From NCBI RefSeq assembly GCF_005405925.1, contig NZ_BJHV01000001.1:5580001-5644000 (forward strand): a stretch of 64,000 nt of DNA, in the 5' to 3' direction. The notes under the pieces were generated by a model. That model did not search any database, was not told the DNA's origin, and saw only the letters and a list, made by a program, of their open reading frames with translations. This document shows positions 8,185 through 15,904 of this stretch, in pieces (positions within the stretch are counted from its first letter, which is position 1; every line of letters begins with the position of its first letter). This DNA comes from Streptomyces antimycoticus (GTDB lineage Bacteria > Actinomycetota > Actinomycetes > Streptomycetales > Streptomycetaceae). The position numbers and the translations under genes were made by a program.

Positions 8185-9105
8185 ATGGACGAGACAGCGC
8201 ACGGCAAATCCCTCCTCGGTGAGTTCCTGTCCGGGCGCCGGGCTCAGTTGAAGCCGGCAGACGTGGGGTTGCCGGACTACGGCGACCGGCGGCGGGTGCC
8301 GGGGCTGCGGCGTGAGGAACTGGCCCAGTTGGCCGGCGTCAGCGTGGCCTACTACATCCGGCTGGAACAGGGGCTGTCGCTCAACGCCTCGCCGCAGGTC
8401 CTCGACGCGCTGGCCACGGCTCTGCGGCTGGATGACGCGGAGCGGCGCCACCTGCACACCTTGTCCGGTGATGCCCGGCAGAGCCGCCGCCGGCTCCCCG
8501 TCGAGCGGGTCACCGCAGCGGTGCGCCAACTGGTCGTTGCCTTCGGGGACTCACCGGTGGTCGTCCTCGGCCGGCGCTCGGACATCCTGACGTGGAACCG
8601 CGCCGGGCATGCGTTGTTCGCCGGGCACCTGGCCCCGGACAGCCCGGATCAAGCGGCCACCCGACCCAACACCGCCCGGCTGGTATTCCTGGACGCCCAC
8701 ACGCGGGACCTGTACGTGGACTGGCCCAGGAAGGCACGGGATGTGGTGGGCAAGCTGCGGCAGGCGGTCGGCGAATATCCGGACGACCCGCATCTGGCCA
8801 CCCTCATCGGCGAGTTGACCATGCGCAGCCCGCAGTTCGCCACGCTGTGGGCCGAGCACCGGGTGCGCGCCTGGGACATGGCCGAGTACCGGATGCGCCA
8901 TCCGACGGTCGGGGAGCTGGACGTACTGCAGCACTCGCTCCCGGTGCCCCGGGGGCAGGGGATCCGGGTGGTGGTGACGACGGCGGCGCCCGGCTCCGCC
9001 GGCCAGGCGGCACTGCGATTGCTCAACCAGACCCTCCAACCCGCGGTGGACATGCCGGCAGCCGCCGGCACCCCCGCACGTGTCGTTCCTTCCGTACCCT
9101 CCTGA
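8185..9105 (+). CDS. XRE-family regulator with MmyB-like ligand-binding domain
   Basis: A 306-residue regulator. Residues 30-85 are a classical helix-turn-helix (VPGLRREELAQLAGVSVAYY, then IRLEQGL) and residues 105-270 are the MmyB-type PAS-like domain (VVVLGRRSDILTWNRAGHAL and AEYRMRHPTVGELDVLQHSL, both signature stretches). Members bind a fatty-acid-like ligand and usually control a divergent oxidoreductase gene. No such gene remains upstream here. The 479 bp that follow carry no recognisable gene, so its usual partner may have been lost. The ATG at 8185 is only 7 nt after CATACT, so the transcript may be leaderless. Confidence 0.85.
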   Translation: MDETAHGKSLLGEFLSGRRAQLKPADVGLPDYGDRRRVPGLRREELAQLAGVSVAYYIRLEQGLSLNASPQVLDALATALRLDDAERRHLHTLSGDARQSRRRLPVERVTAAVRQLVVAFGDSPVVVLGRRSDILTWNRAGHALFAGHLAPDSPDQAATRPNTARLVFLDAHTRDLYVDWPRKARDVVGKLRQAVGEYPDDPHLATLIGELTMRSPQFATLWAEHRVRAWDMAEYRMRHPTVGELDVLQHSLPVPRGQGIRVVVTTAAPGSAGQAALRLLNQTLQPAVDMPAAAGTPARVVPSVPS

Positions 9106-9584
9106 TCCGGCCGCCCGGCCGCCGCACAGCCAAAGGCAGCCCAGAGCGCCACACCCGAACGCCCGAACGCCCGAACAGTCGAACACGTGCATGCCACCCG
9201 ACAGCCTCCGGCCCGAGGCCGGCAGGGAGTGCCGCGGGGGCCTCGTCACGCACGCCTTCCTGCCGCCGATGACGCTGCCGCGTCTCTCTCATGCCGGCAG
9301 CGTCGCCTGCGGGAACGCATGGGACCTGGCAGGGGCCATCGGCCAGAAGGCCCTGTTCGACGAGCGAGGCCACGGTCGAGCGGGAGACCGACTTCGCCCG
9401 CGGCCTCACGGCACAGATGCCGTCCGGACCGGGCGCTCCGTTCGCCCCGTCCCGGACCGCTCCGGAAGACGCCCCCGCGCCGACCGGCCGGCCGCGCTGC
9501 TCGATCGCGACATCACCGAGTGACCCCGACGCAGGTCACCGCAGTACACGCCGCCCCCAACCCTCCCAAGGAACAAGGACAACA
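9106..9584. other. Intergenic stretch without a recognisable gene
   Basis: Open frames exist on both strands but none has a ribosome site, a sensible start or a recognisable motif. Short direct repeats of CGAACGCC occur at about 9158-9175. The stretch may be decayed coding DNA. The promoter of the secreted protein at 9585 must lie near its right end. Confidence 0.55.
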
Positions 9585-10664
9585 ATGAAGAAGACGAAGC
9601 TGAAGATCGCCATCGCGGGCGCGGCACTTGTCGTCGCCGTGGCCACCGGGGCGGCGTTGGCCGTGAACGGTTCCGCCGCCGGATCCGGCTCCACATCCGG
9701 CGCCGAGCAGACCCGGACCGAGCAGGCCAAGCAGAAGACGCCCAGCGTCATCAAGGCCGACGGCGCGAACGTGTTCCCGCACTCGCTGGACTTCGACGCG
9801 CGGTCGAACACGTTCTTCGCCGGCTCCCTGAAGCACGGCACGGTCTCCGCCGTCAGTCCTGACGGAAAGGTACGCACCCTCATCGACGACCCGGAACTGG
9901 TGTCGGCGCAGGCTGTCCTCGTCGACCGCGAACGGAACCGCGTCCTGGTCAGCAATGTGGACTACGGCACCGCCGACCGTTCCAAGAAGGACGCCCCCTT
10001 CCGCGTCGCCGGTGTGGGCAGCTACGACCTGGAGAGCGGGAAGCAGGACTGGTGCGTCGATCTGACCGCGCTCACCCTGGACGGCAAGAAGCACCTGATC
10101 TCCGACGTGACGGTGGCGCCCGACGGCACCGCGTACGCCGTCGACGAGCTGACCCCGACGGTGTTCCGCATCGACCGCAACGGCCGCGCCTCGGTATTCC
10201 TGCGGAACGACCTGCTCAAGGGCACGCTCGACATCCCCGACTTCCTGAACGATGTGGGGATGTCAGCGGTGGAGTGGGTGAAGGGAAACCAGCTGATCAT
10301 CGCCATGGCCGACGGCTCCCTGGTACGGGTGCCCGTCAAACATCCCGAAAAGGCCCAGGAGGTGAAGCTCTCCGCGCCGCTGGGGTCCCCCACGGCCGGC
10401 ATGCGACTCCTGAAGGACGGCTCGATCGCGGCGGTCAGCAGCGGTCTGCTGACCGGCAAGCCCGCCCAGATCCAGCGGGTGGAGCCCCATGACGGCTGGA
10501 AGAAGGCCACGGTGAAGGTCACTGACACGGTCGAGGATCCCGCCACCAGCGACGTGACCGCGGGACCGGACGGCACGACGTACGCACTCAGCGGCGGACT
10601 GGCCGACCTCCTTGCGGGCAAGCCCAACGACGGCTTCAGCCTGACCCCCGTCAAGACCGATTGA
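9585..10664 (+). CDS. Secreted SMP-30/gluconolactonase-like beta-propeller protein
   Basis: A 359-residue exported protein. Residues 1-27 form a Sec signal peptide (MKKTKLK, then a hydrophobic core IAIAGAALVVAVATGAALAV). A Ser/Gly/Thr linker follows and then repeated propeller blades with the pattern DVTVAPDGTAYAVDE and DVTAGPDGTTYALSG. This is the SMP-30/NHL style of six-bladed propeller; a catalytic role cannot be assigned. ATG at 9585 has an AAGGA-type site (GGAACAAGGACAACA), and the signal peptide confirms the start against the much longer open frame. Confidence 0.78.
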   Translation: MKKTKLKIAIAGAALVVAVATGAALAVNGSAAGSGSTSGAEQTRTEQAKQKTPSVIKADGANVFPHSLDFDARSNTFFAGSLKHGTVSAVSPDGKVRTLIDDPELVSAQAVLVDRERNRVLVSNVDYGTADRSKKDAPFRVAGVGSYDLESGKQDWCVDLTALTLDGKKHLISDVTVAPDGTAYAVDELTPTVFRIDRNGRASVFLRNDLLKGTLDIPDFLNDVGMSAVEWVKGNQLIIAMADGSLVRVPVKHPEKAQEVKLSAPLGSPTAGMRLLKDGSIAAVSSGLLTGKPAQIQRVEPHDGWKKATVKVTDTVEDPATSDVTAGPDGTTYALSGGLADLLAGKPNDGFSLTPVKTD

Positions 10665-10749
10665 GCCGGCACCCGTTCCCCCGGACGACCTGCGGGCGCC
10701 CGACGTGCGGCCCCTGAGTTGACGACCGGCCGACGGGTTATCGGTGATA

Positions 10750-10892
10750 CGGCTCAGTGGTCTCCAGGAGCGGGCGCCGTGTCGCCGCTGTTGGTGGGCC
10801 TGGACGGCGTAGCCGCCCGCGAGGGCGTACCCGTAGTCCTCGGCGAGAGCGTCCAGCCCGATGCGGATCAGTTGGCGGTGCAGCTCGTCCAC
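10750..10892 (-). pseudogene. Truncated AbiEii-type nucleotidyltransferase remnant
   Basis: From GTG 10892 the minus strand reads VDELHRQLIRIGLDALAEDY then GYALAGGYAVQAH, which is the start of AbiEii/AbiGii-like nucleotidyltransferases (the GG is part of the nucleotide-binding motif). After about 33 residues the similarity ends in unrelated sequence and the DxD residues are missing. It directly follows the frameshifted upstream gene, as the intact pair does in other actinobacteria. A decayed type IV toxin-antitoxin-like or phage-defence locus is the best reading. Confidence 0.55.
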
Positions 10893-11220
10893 TAGGCGGC
10901 CGCGGTCGTGGCGCCCGGTTCGCGGAGTGCTGGGAAGCGGGCCTCCCACGCTGTCTTGACCGGGACGGGGAGGAACAGGTCGCGCCACATCTTCTGCAGG
11001 GACATCGCGTTCAGATATGCGTTGAGGTCGTCGCGCGTCTGGGCCTCACGGATGACACGCTCGTACATCAGCCGGAGGTCGGCCTCGTCCGTCAGGTCGT
11101 AGACGTAGCGCGGCCCCAGTCGATGTGGCGCGGCAGCGTGACACTGCCGGCCGTCGGCCCGCCCAGCTTGTCGAGCGACTCCGGCAGTACGTACGGCTTC
11201 GCCGCTGCATACCTGCTCAT
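10892..11220 (-). pseudogene. Frameshifted partner of the AbiEii-type gene
   Basis: From ATG 11220 the frame reads MSRYAAAKPYVLPESLDKLG and reaches LPRHIDWG, then fails. One base later the reading continues in another frame as PRYVYDLTDEADLRLMYERV to WEARFPALREPG and a stop at 10892. Restoring a single C in the GGGGCC(C)GCG stretch near 11111-11117 gives a continuous protein of about 109 residues. Such short proteins are, from memory, often encoded just before AbiEii-like genes. Both genes being broken favours real decay, but a base-calling error is possible. Confidence 0.6.
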
Positions 11221-11364
11221 GGATCCAGCATGCCTGATGGGGACTGCCGAGCGCATCGACAGTGCCGATCGGCGCACGGGGGAGTGAACGTGACCGCTGG
11301 CCATGTGCGACAGCTATCTGGCACGGAACGGGCACGGTGACCTCGAGCGGTCTGGGCAATAAAC

Positions 11365-11390
11365 AAGGCCAGGTCGCTGACCTGGGCCTT
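11365..11390 (-). terminator. Hairpin downstream of the tRNA-Gly 3' fragment
   Basis: AAGGCCAGGTC-GCT-GACCTGGGCCTT on the plus strand; on the minus strand the hairpin is followed by TTGTTTATTG. It has the same position and layout relative to the tRNA fragment as the hairpin at 12779-12804 has to the intact tRNA. Confidence 0.6.
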
Positions 11391-11395
11391 CGTTG

Positions 11396-11439
11396 TGGAG
11401 CGGGTGACGGGAATCGAACCCGCGCTCTGAGCTTGGGAA
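11396..11439 (-). repeat. Duplicated 3' half of tRNA-Gly (probable att site)
   Basis: These 44 bp are identical to 12811-12854, the 3' half of the intact tRNA-Gly(CCC), from the anticodon loop through the T-arm and acceptor to CCA. The match ends at the anticodon loop. Partial tRNA 3' duplications are the signature of site-specific integration by tyrosine recombinases. Two TCTGGCACG direct repeats (about 11547-11566), plus a similar pair near 11312-11335, flank it and look like arm-type sites. No integrase gene remains between the two copies. Confidence 0.75.
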
Positions 11440-11580
11440 TCACGGGTTGATGGAGCCAGATCATTGCGTTGACCTGCGAAAATCGGCCTTGTTGCGGTCT
11501 TGAGTGCGGTGGGTGATTGCCCGTATCGACCGTGGCTTACCGCTCGTTCTGGCACGCATCTGGCACGGCGGTAGCTCGGG

Positions 11581-11841
11581 TCACTCGTACACGACTGCGG
11601 CACTCAAAGCACGGGCAAAGAGCTTCCAGTCACCGTCCGTCGGCATCTCCTGGCCGAAGCCTCGGTACCAACCTGGTGAGCCTTCGATCCATGCCGCCGG
11701 CGCCTCCAGGTAGCTCTCAAGCGTGGGGTTCTCCCACTGATTGCTTCGCGTGAGGAGATCGTCGCGCAGGCTGAGTATGTGGCACACCAGGGCTTCCCTG
11801 CTGTCAACTCGGTGCGCTGGGTGGTCTGGAAGCTGCTGCAT
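11581..11841 (-). CDS. Small hypothetical protein (DUF7660-like)
   Basis: An 86-residue acidic protein beginning MQQLPDHPAHRVDSREALVC, with ENPTLESYLEAPAAW and the C-terminal WKLFARALSAAVVYE. The pattern of a start with DSRE, a central ENPTL..YLEA..AW and a terminal ..FA..L..A.VYE matches, as I recall, DUF7660. Function unknown. It lies inside the 1.4-kb segment bounded by the tRNA-Gly repeats, so it is probably cargo of the integrated element. Confidence 0.6.
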   Translation of the reverse strand: MQQLPDHPAHRVDSREALVCHILSLRDDLLTRSNQWENPTLESYLEAPAAWIEGSPGWYRGFGQEMPTDGDWKLFARALSAAVVYE

Positions 11842-12039
11842 GGCGGCACCCTACTGACGTGCTGAATCCCTCCCTGTGCCGGTGTAGGCCCGGCCGGTGT
11901 CACGGCAGAGTGAGCCGGCTGAACCCCCGGACGTCTCTGCACGTCAGCGCTCGACGTTGCTGATGAAGTCGTCGCCTCCGTCGCACGGCTTTCTCGGCTT
12001 GAGAATCACCGGTCATGTGGCCAGCGCTCGGGCCAGCGG

Positions 12040-12449
12040 TCACGGCAGGAGGGTGAGCGCCGGAACATGGAGGGGCTTGATGGCACGGAAGTGGCGGTGA
12101 TCCAGTGTGGCGACACTGGGCGCCTTGAGACGCTCGGCAAGGGCGATCACTGATGCGTCGGCGACGCCGAGAGGGAATCCGCGGTACTGCCGCATGAGTT
12201 CGGCTATGCGGGAGAGATCGGCTCTCTCGGTGGGCACCTGGATGAGGTCCTCCGCGGCCACGGCTTCGATGAGATTGATCTCCGCGTCCGGCTCACGTAC
12301 TTGGCAAGCAGGTAGCAGGCTTCGGTGAGTACATACGGTGTGATCAGAAGTTCGCCGTTGTGGGACTCAAGCAGCTCGGCGCAACTTTTGTGGTCGGGGT
12401 CGTTCCGGTTCAGCAGGGCGACGATGGGGCCTGTGTCAACGATCAGCAT
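12040..12449 (-). pseudogene. PIN-domain toxin broken by a frameshift
   Basis: From ATG 12449 the frame reads MLIVDTGPIVALLNRNDPDH (with the first catalytic Asp) to YVLTEACYLLAKYV, then shifts near 12292-12298. The neighbouring frame continues EPDAEINLIEAVAAEDLIQV to GVADASVIALAERL and ATLDHRHFRAI, with the remaining Asp residues and a stop at 12040. One missing base between the two parts restores a PIN protein of about 136 residues. It overlaps its antitoxin gene by 14 bp. Loss of the toxin with the antitoxin kept is a common decay path. Confidence 0.72.
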
Positions 12450-12657
12450 CGGCCTCGCCGAGCTCCTCGCGAGCGATGTCCTTGGCGCGAGCTCCAATGT
12501 CGTCCGAGGGCCCGTCGAAGCTTCGCAGGACGCGGAAACGGCTCGGCGGGGGCGTCCTCACCAGGCGCAGGGCGTGCCGACGCAGCTCTTCGACCTGCTC
12601 GGGCTCAAGCCGCTCGATGATGTCGTGCAGATCGCTGTAGTCATGGGCGGCAGTCAT
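12436..12657 (-). CDS. Antitoxin of the broken PIN pair
   Basis: A 73-residue protein starting MTAAHDYSDLHDIIERLEPE, with QVEELRRHALRLV and an acidic tail DDIGARAKDIAREELGEA. The helical N-terminus matches small antitoxins that lack a canonical RHH and precede PIN toxins in actinobacteria. ATG at 12657 has a short Shine-Dalgarno-like GGGAGAG just before it. It overlaps the toxin start, as expected for a coupled pair. Confidence 0.7.
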   Translation of the reverse strand: MTAAHDYSDLHDIIERLEPEQVEELRRHALRLVRTPPPSRFRVLRSFDGPSDDIGARAKDIAREELGEADADR

Positions 12658-12778
12658 CAGACTCTCCCTGTCGGCAGTCTCTGCTGTCACGATAGCGCTC
12701 GACCGAGAAGACCGCCGAGGACTCCTGCGGGTGGTGCGCATGTGGTGCGCGACGCTTAACTCGGTCTAGACAACAAAC

Positions 12779-12804
12779 AAGCCCCGGGCCGCTGGCCTGG
12801 GGCT
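12779..12804 (-). terminator. tRNA-Gly terminator
   Basis: Hairpin AAGCCCCGGGCC-GCT-GGCCTGGGGCTT starting 6 bp beyond the tRNA CCA end. On the minus strand it is followed by a T-rich tail (TTGTTTGTTG), so it fits factor-independent termination of the tRNA transcript. Confidence 0.75.
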
Positions 12805-12810
12805 TTGTGG

Positions 12811-12884
12811 TGGAGCGGGTGACGGGAATCGAACCCGCGCTCTGAGCTTGGGAAGCTCATGTTCTACCATTAAACTACACCCGC
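12811..12884 (-). tRNA. tRNA-Gly (anticodon CCC)
   Basis: Minus-strand sequence folds as a complete cloverleaf. Acceptor GCGGGTG pairs with CACCCGC, the D-arm is GTTTAATGGTAGAAC, and the anticodon stem TGAGC/GCTCA encloses TTCCCAA (anticodon CCC). The T-arm GCGGG-TTCGATT-CCCGT and an encoded CCA follow. Its 3' half was used as an integration target: a 44-bp copy lies at 11396-11439. Confidence 0.95.
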
Positions 12885-13254
12885 GAGAGGCGCCCGATTT
12901 CTGGCGCCGCATCGTCGGATACTTTACCCCATGGCTGACCCCCGGCGCATTCGTCGTGGGTCTTCGTGCTGTTCGGGTGGGATCGAGGTCGAGGCGGGGC
13001 CAAGACGGGGCCAAGGTGGGGTCGGGGCGAGGGTGAGTCCGGGGTGGGGCAGGACGAGTTGGTGGGGATTCGTGGGGGTTTCGGGGTGGTATTGGGGTGG
13101 ATGTCGGGCGTGGGGGCGGGGTGGAAGCGGCTGTGGGGGTGCGGGAGTTGGGCGTACGGTGGGGGCGCGGAGTGCCGCGTGGAGCGGTGTGTGGTTGATC
13201 CCCTAATGTGGCTTTTGTCGTCCACGCCGTCCACGTTCTTGGGGAAGGGACTCA
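12885..13254. other. G-rich intergenic region, no gene
   Basis: About 370 bp with no credible gene. From about 12958 to 13190 the plus strand is an almost continuous series of G runs of three to five bases (for example GGTGGGG, GGGGTTTCGGGGTGG) while C is scarce. This could form G-quadruplexes on the plus strand. The promoter and GAAGG ribosome site of the gene at 13255 lie at its right end. Confidence 0.6.
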
Positions 13255-13419
13255 ATGGAGCGCACCGTCGTCCGTTGTGCTGAAGGGCACGTATTCAGCA
13301 CCGCCTCGTTCCCGATGCAGCACCTCACCGTCGACCGCATTGGTCCCGGCCGGTTGCTGCGGTGTCCGCGTTGCGCCCGGCTCCGGCACGCTGTGCCGGT
13401 GGGTGCCGAGAAGCGGTAA
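13255..13419 (+). CDS. Small zinc-ribbon-like protein, conserved next to dcd
   Basis: A 54-residue protein, MERTVVRCAEGHVFSTASFP followed by a middle part and LLRCPRCARLRHAVPV. The Cys8/His12 and CPRC pairs suggest one zinc site, as in tiny zinc ribbons that act on nucleic acids or proteins. ATG at 13255 is preceded by GGGGAAGGGACTCA, a good ribosome site. From memory, near-identical short proteins are encoded at this place in many Streptomyces. Function unknown. Confidence 0.75.
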   Translation: MERTVVRCAEGHVFSTASFPMQHLTVDRIGPGRLLRCPRCARLRHAVPVGAEKR

Positions 13420-13447
13420 GCGGTAGCCGATGAAGCCGCAGGGTGCG

Positions 13448-13471
13448 GGCCCGGTCCGGTGGGACCGGGCC
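13448..13471. terminator. Hairpin after the zinc-ribbon-like gene
   Basis: Perfect 10-bp arms GGCCCGGTCC/GGACCGGGCC with a 4-nt loop, 29 bp after the stop codon and before the dcd promoter. It separates the two transcripts. Confidence 0.65.
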
Positions 13472-13499
13472 TGTGCCGTAGGGGTGGGTCCGATGTGCG

Positions 13500-13505
13500 T
13501 ATCCT
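13500..13505 (+). promoter_or_regulatory. dcd -10 element (leaderless start)
   Basis: TATCCT lies 6 nt before the GTG start of dcd and no ribosome site is present, so transcription probably starts at the initiation codon. Confidence 0.55.
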
Positions 13506-13511
13506 CTTCGG

Positions 13512-14087
13512 GTGCTTCTCTCAGACAAGGACATCCGGGCCGAGATCGACGCCGGACGGGTGCGGATTGATCCGTACGACCCGGCGATGGTGCAGCCGTC
13601 GAGTATCGATGTACGGCTGGACCGGTTCTTCCGGGTGTTCGAGAACCACCGCTATCCCCATATCGACCCGGCGGTGGAGCAGCCCGATCTGACGCGGCTC
13701 GTGGAGCCCGAGGGCGATGACGCGTTCATCCTGCATCCCGGGGAGTTCGTGCTCGCCTCGACGTACGAGGTCGTATCGCTGCCCGACGACATCGCCTCGC
13801 GGCTCGAGGGAAAGTCGAGTCTGGGGCGGCTCGGGCTGCTGACGCACTCCACGGCGGGCTTCATCGACCCGGGGTTCTCCGGGCATGTCACGCTCGAGCT
13901 GTCGAATGTCGCGACGTTGCCGATCAAGCTGTGGCCGGGGATGAAGATCGGGCAGCTGTGCATGTTCCGGCTGACCTCGCCCGCCGAGCATCCTTACGGT
14001 TCCGCCCATTACGGCTCGCGTTATCAGGGGCAGCGCGGGCCGACGCCTTCGCGGTCGTTCCAGCGGTTCCATCGGACGAAGGTGTGA
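13512..14087 (+). CDS. dcd: dCTP deaminase
   Basis: A 191-residue enzyme that deaminates dCTP to dUTP, feeding dTMP synthesis. It begins [20 protein letters not shown] (GTG start), carries the nucleotide-binding [10 protein letters not shown], the core [20 protein letters not shown] (with the catalytic Glu nearby in HVTLELSN) and the C-terminal [18 protein letters not shown]. Length and motifs are standard for bacterial Dcd. It is followed after 5 bp by a phosphoribosyltransferase gene, so the two nucleotide-salvage genes form an operon. Confidence 0.97.
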   Translation: MLLSDKDIRAEIDAGRVRIDPYDPAMVQPSSIDVRLDRFFRVFENHRYPHIDPAVEQPDLTRLVEPEGDDAFILHPGEFVLASTYEVVSLPDDIASRLEGKSSLGRLGLLTHSTAGFIDPGFSGHVTLELSNVATLPIKLWPGMKIGQLCMFRLTSPAEHPYGSAHYGSRYQGQRGPTPSRSFQRFHRTKV

Positions 14088-14092
14088 GTGGC

Positions 14093-14590
14093 ATGGGTGA
14101 GCAGCGCGAGAACCTTACGTACGAGCGGTTCGGGGTCGCGGTTCGTGAGCTGGCGGAGAAGATCGCCGAGGATGGGTACGAGCCCGACATCGTGCTCTCC
14201 ATAGCCCGTGGCGGGGTCTTCGTGGCCGGCGGGCTGGCGTACGCGCTCGACTGCAAGAACATCCACCTGGTGAACGTGGAGTTCTACACGGGCGTGGGGA
14301 CCACCCTCGACATGCCCGTGATGCTCGCGCCCGTGCCCAACGCGATCGACTTCTCCGACAAGAAGGTGCTGATCGCCGATGACGTGGCGGACACCGGCAA
14401 GACGCTGAAGCTGGTCCGTGACTTCTGCCTCGGCTCGGTCGCCGAGGTGCGCAGTGCGGTGATCTACGAGAAGCCGCAGTCGCTGGTGAAGTGCGAGTAC
14501 ATCTGGAAGCGCACCGATCAGTGGATCAACTTCCCGTGGAGCGTCGAACCGCCCGTGGTGCGGCGGGAGGGGCAGGTACGGGACGCCTGA
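14093..14590 (+). CDS. Phosphoribosyltransferase family protein
   Basis: A 165-residue PRTase with the PRPP-binding loop VLIADDVADTGKTLKLV at about residues 95-111 and the substrate-side VLSIARGGVFVAGGLAYAL near residue 40. Similar proteins are annotated as xanthine/guanine-type or unassigned phosphoribosyltransferases; the exact base is not clear. ATG at 14093 lies 5 bp after the dcd stop, so translation is coupled. The longer open frame upstream overlaps dcd and is spurious. Confidence 0.85.
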   Translation: MGEQRENLTYERFGVAVRELAEKIAEDGYEPDIVLSIARGGVFVAGGLAYALDCKNIHLVNVEFYTGVGTTLDMPVMLAPVPNAIDFSDKKVLIADDVADTGKTLKLVRDFCLGSVAEVRSAVIYEKPQSLVKCEYIWKRTDQWINFPWSVEPPVVRREGQVRDA

Positions 14591-14704
14591 GGGGTGCCGG
14601 GCGCCTGAGGGGGGCGGGAAGCCTCTTGAGGGTGCGACGACGACCTTACGGTGCGACGACGACCTTACGGGTGCCAAGCCTGCGACGTGGCGCGTGAGAT
14701 GAGG

Positions 14705-14729
14705 AAGGGGCCCGCGGTGCGGGCCCCTT
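14705..14729. terminator. Bidirectional terminator between convergent genes
   Basis: Perfect 11-bp arms AAGGGGCCCGC/GCGGGCCCCTT with a 3-nt loop, between the phosphoribosyltransferase (plus) and the Yip1-like gene (minus). Just upstream, the 15-bp sequence GCGACGACGACCTTACGG occurs almost twice in tandem (about 14636-14668). Confidence 0.75.
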
Positions 14730-14754
14730 GGTCGTGCGGAATGCGGTGGCTGCC

Positions 14755-15708
14755 TTACAGCGTCCCCAGCTTCAGCAGGCTCAGCAGGGCGATCAGCTGG
14801 AGCGCCGACGCGCCCAGCGCCTTCTGCCACGGCAGGTCGTGCGACTTGCTCACCATCGTGGTGAAGAGCGTGCCCGCGGCCAGCCAGGTCAGCCAGCCCA
14901 CCACCTTCACCAGCGAGCTGTCACCGCCCAGGAAGAGCGCGAACACCAGTCGCGGCGCGTCCGTGATCGACATGATCAGCATCGACAGGCCGATGGTCGG
15001 TGCCCAGGTGCCGTCGCCGCCCAACTGGCGCGCGAGGGTGTGGGTGACGGCGCCCAGGATCAGTCCGCTGATCACCATGGCGACGCCCGCGGTGAGCACC
15101 CACGGGATGCTGTTGGCCATAGGGGCGTTGAGGACGTCCTCACGGGCGTCGTCGAAGCCGAAGACCGCCAGCAGACCGTAGATGAAGGTCACGATCAGCG
15201 CCGGGCCCCACACCGCGTAGTCCCGCATCTGCCAGAAGGTGGCCGACGGGCGCAGCACGATGCCGCTCAGCAGCTGCTGCCAGTGCAGCCGGGGGCCGGC
15301 GGGCGGGGCGGTGGAGGAGCCGGTGCGGTACGTCTGCCCGCCGTAGCCGTCGTCGTACGAACCGGGGGCCTGGCCGTACGGGTCGTACGCGTCGGGCGCC
15401 TCGCCGATGCTGAACTGCTGTGTATGGCCCGCGTTGTTGTCGGCGTAGCCGCCGCCCTGGCCGTACGGTCTCTGCCCCTGGCCATGGCCTGCGGGGCCAG
15501 GGCCGTGCCCGGGCCTGGGGCCGTAGTGCGGGTCCTGGCCGCCGAAGTACTCCGGCTCTCCCTGTGAGGAGGGCTGCTGCCACTGCGGCGGCTGCTGACC
15601 GCCGTACGGCTCCTGCTGTCCGTACGGCGACTGCGGCGGCCGCTGCTGCTGCCCTTGTTGCGCGGAGTGGGAGTCCCGTCCGCGTCCGATCCTGAATCCA
15701 GCCACCAT
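14755..15708 (-). CDS. Yip1-domain integral membrane protein
   Basis: A 317-residue protein. The first 120 residues are a Gln/Gly/Pro/Tyr-rich disordered tail (QQGQQQRPPQSPYGQQEPYG type). The remainder holds about five membrane segments, for example VWGPALIVTFIYGLLAVFGF, IPWVLTAGVAMVISGLILGA and LVKVVGWLTWLAAGTLFTTM. The first helix is preceded by LLSGIVLRPSATFWQMRDYA, the usual start of bacterial Yip1-type domains. ATG at 15708 (MVAGFRIGRGRD) is preferred over a longer open frame. Role unknown; bacterial members sit in the inner membrane. Confidence 0.8.
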   Translation of the reverse strand: MVAGFRIGRGRDSHSAQQGQQQRPPQSPYGQQEPYGGQQPPQWQQPSSQGEPEYFGGQDPHYGPRPGHGPGPAGHGQGQRPYGQGGGYADNNAGHTQQFSIGEAPDAYDPYGQAPGSYDDGYGGQTYRTGSSTAPPAGPRLHWQQLLSGIVLRPSATFWQMRDYAVWGPALIVTFIYGLLAVFGFDDAREDVLNAPMANSIPWVLTAGVAMVISGLILGAVTHTLARQLGGDGTWAPTIGLSMLIMSITDAPRLVFALFLGGDSSLVKVVGWLTWLAAGTLFTTMVSKSHDLPWQKALGASALQLIALLSLLKLGTL

Positions 15709-15904
15709 TCGAACGTACCCGGTCGTAGCGGGCCGGGTGCGGGAGCTGTGTGGCGGACCAGGCTTTGCGGCCGAGCTGTGACATCCCTTAGGGGGTCCCT
15801 TATGGGTTTTCCCCCCGTGGATCCTGAGGGCAGCTGGTGCACCCGTCCGGGGTTCCCCCGGCGTTCGCCCGCCCTCGCTCCCTCGGCCCGCCCTCCTTGT
15901 CCAC

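Noticed and set aside
9291..9584. 98-residue extension before the secreted propeller
   Set aside because: A signal peptide begins at ATG 9585 with a ribosome site, so the extension is not translated.
12875..13283. Open frames in the G-rich stretch
   Set aside because: Low-complexity Gly/Trp/Arg translation, no ribosome site, no conserved motif.
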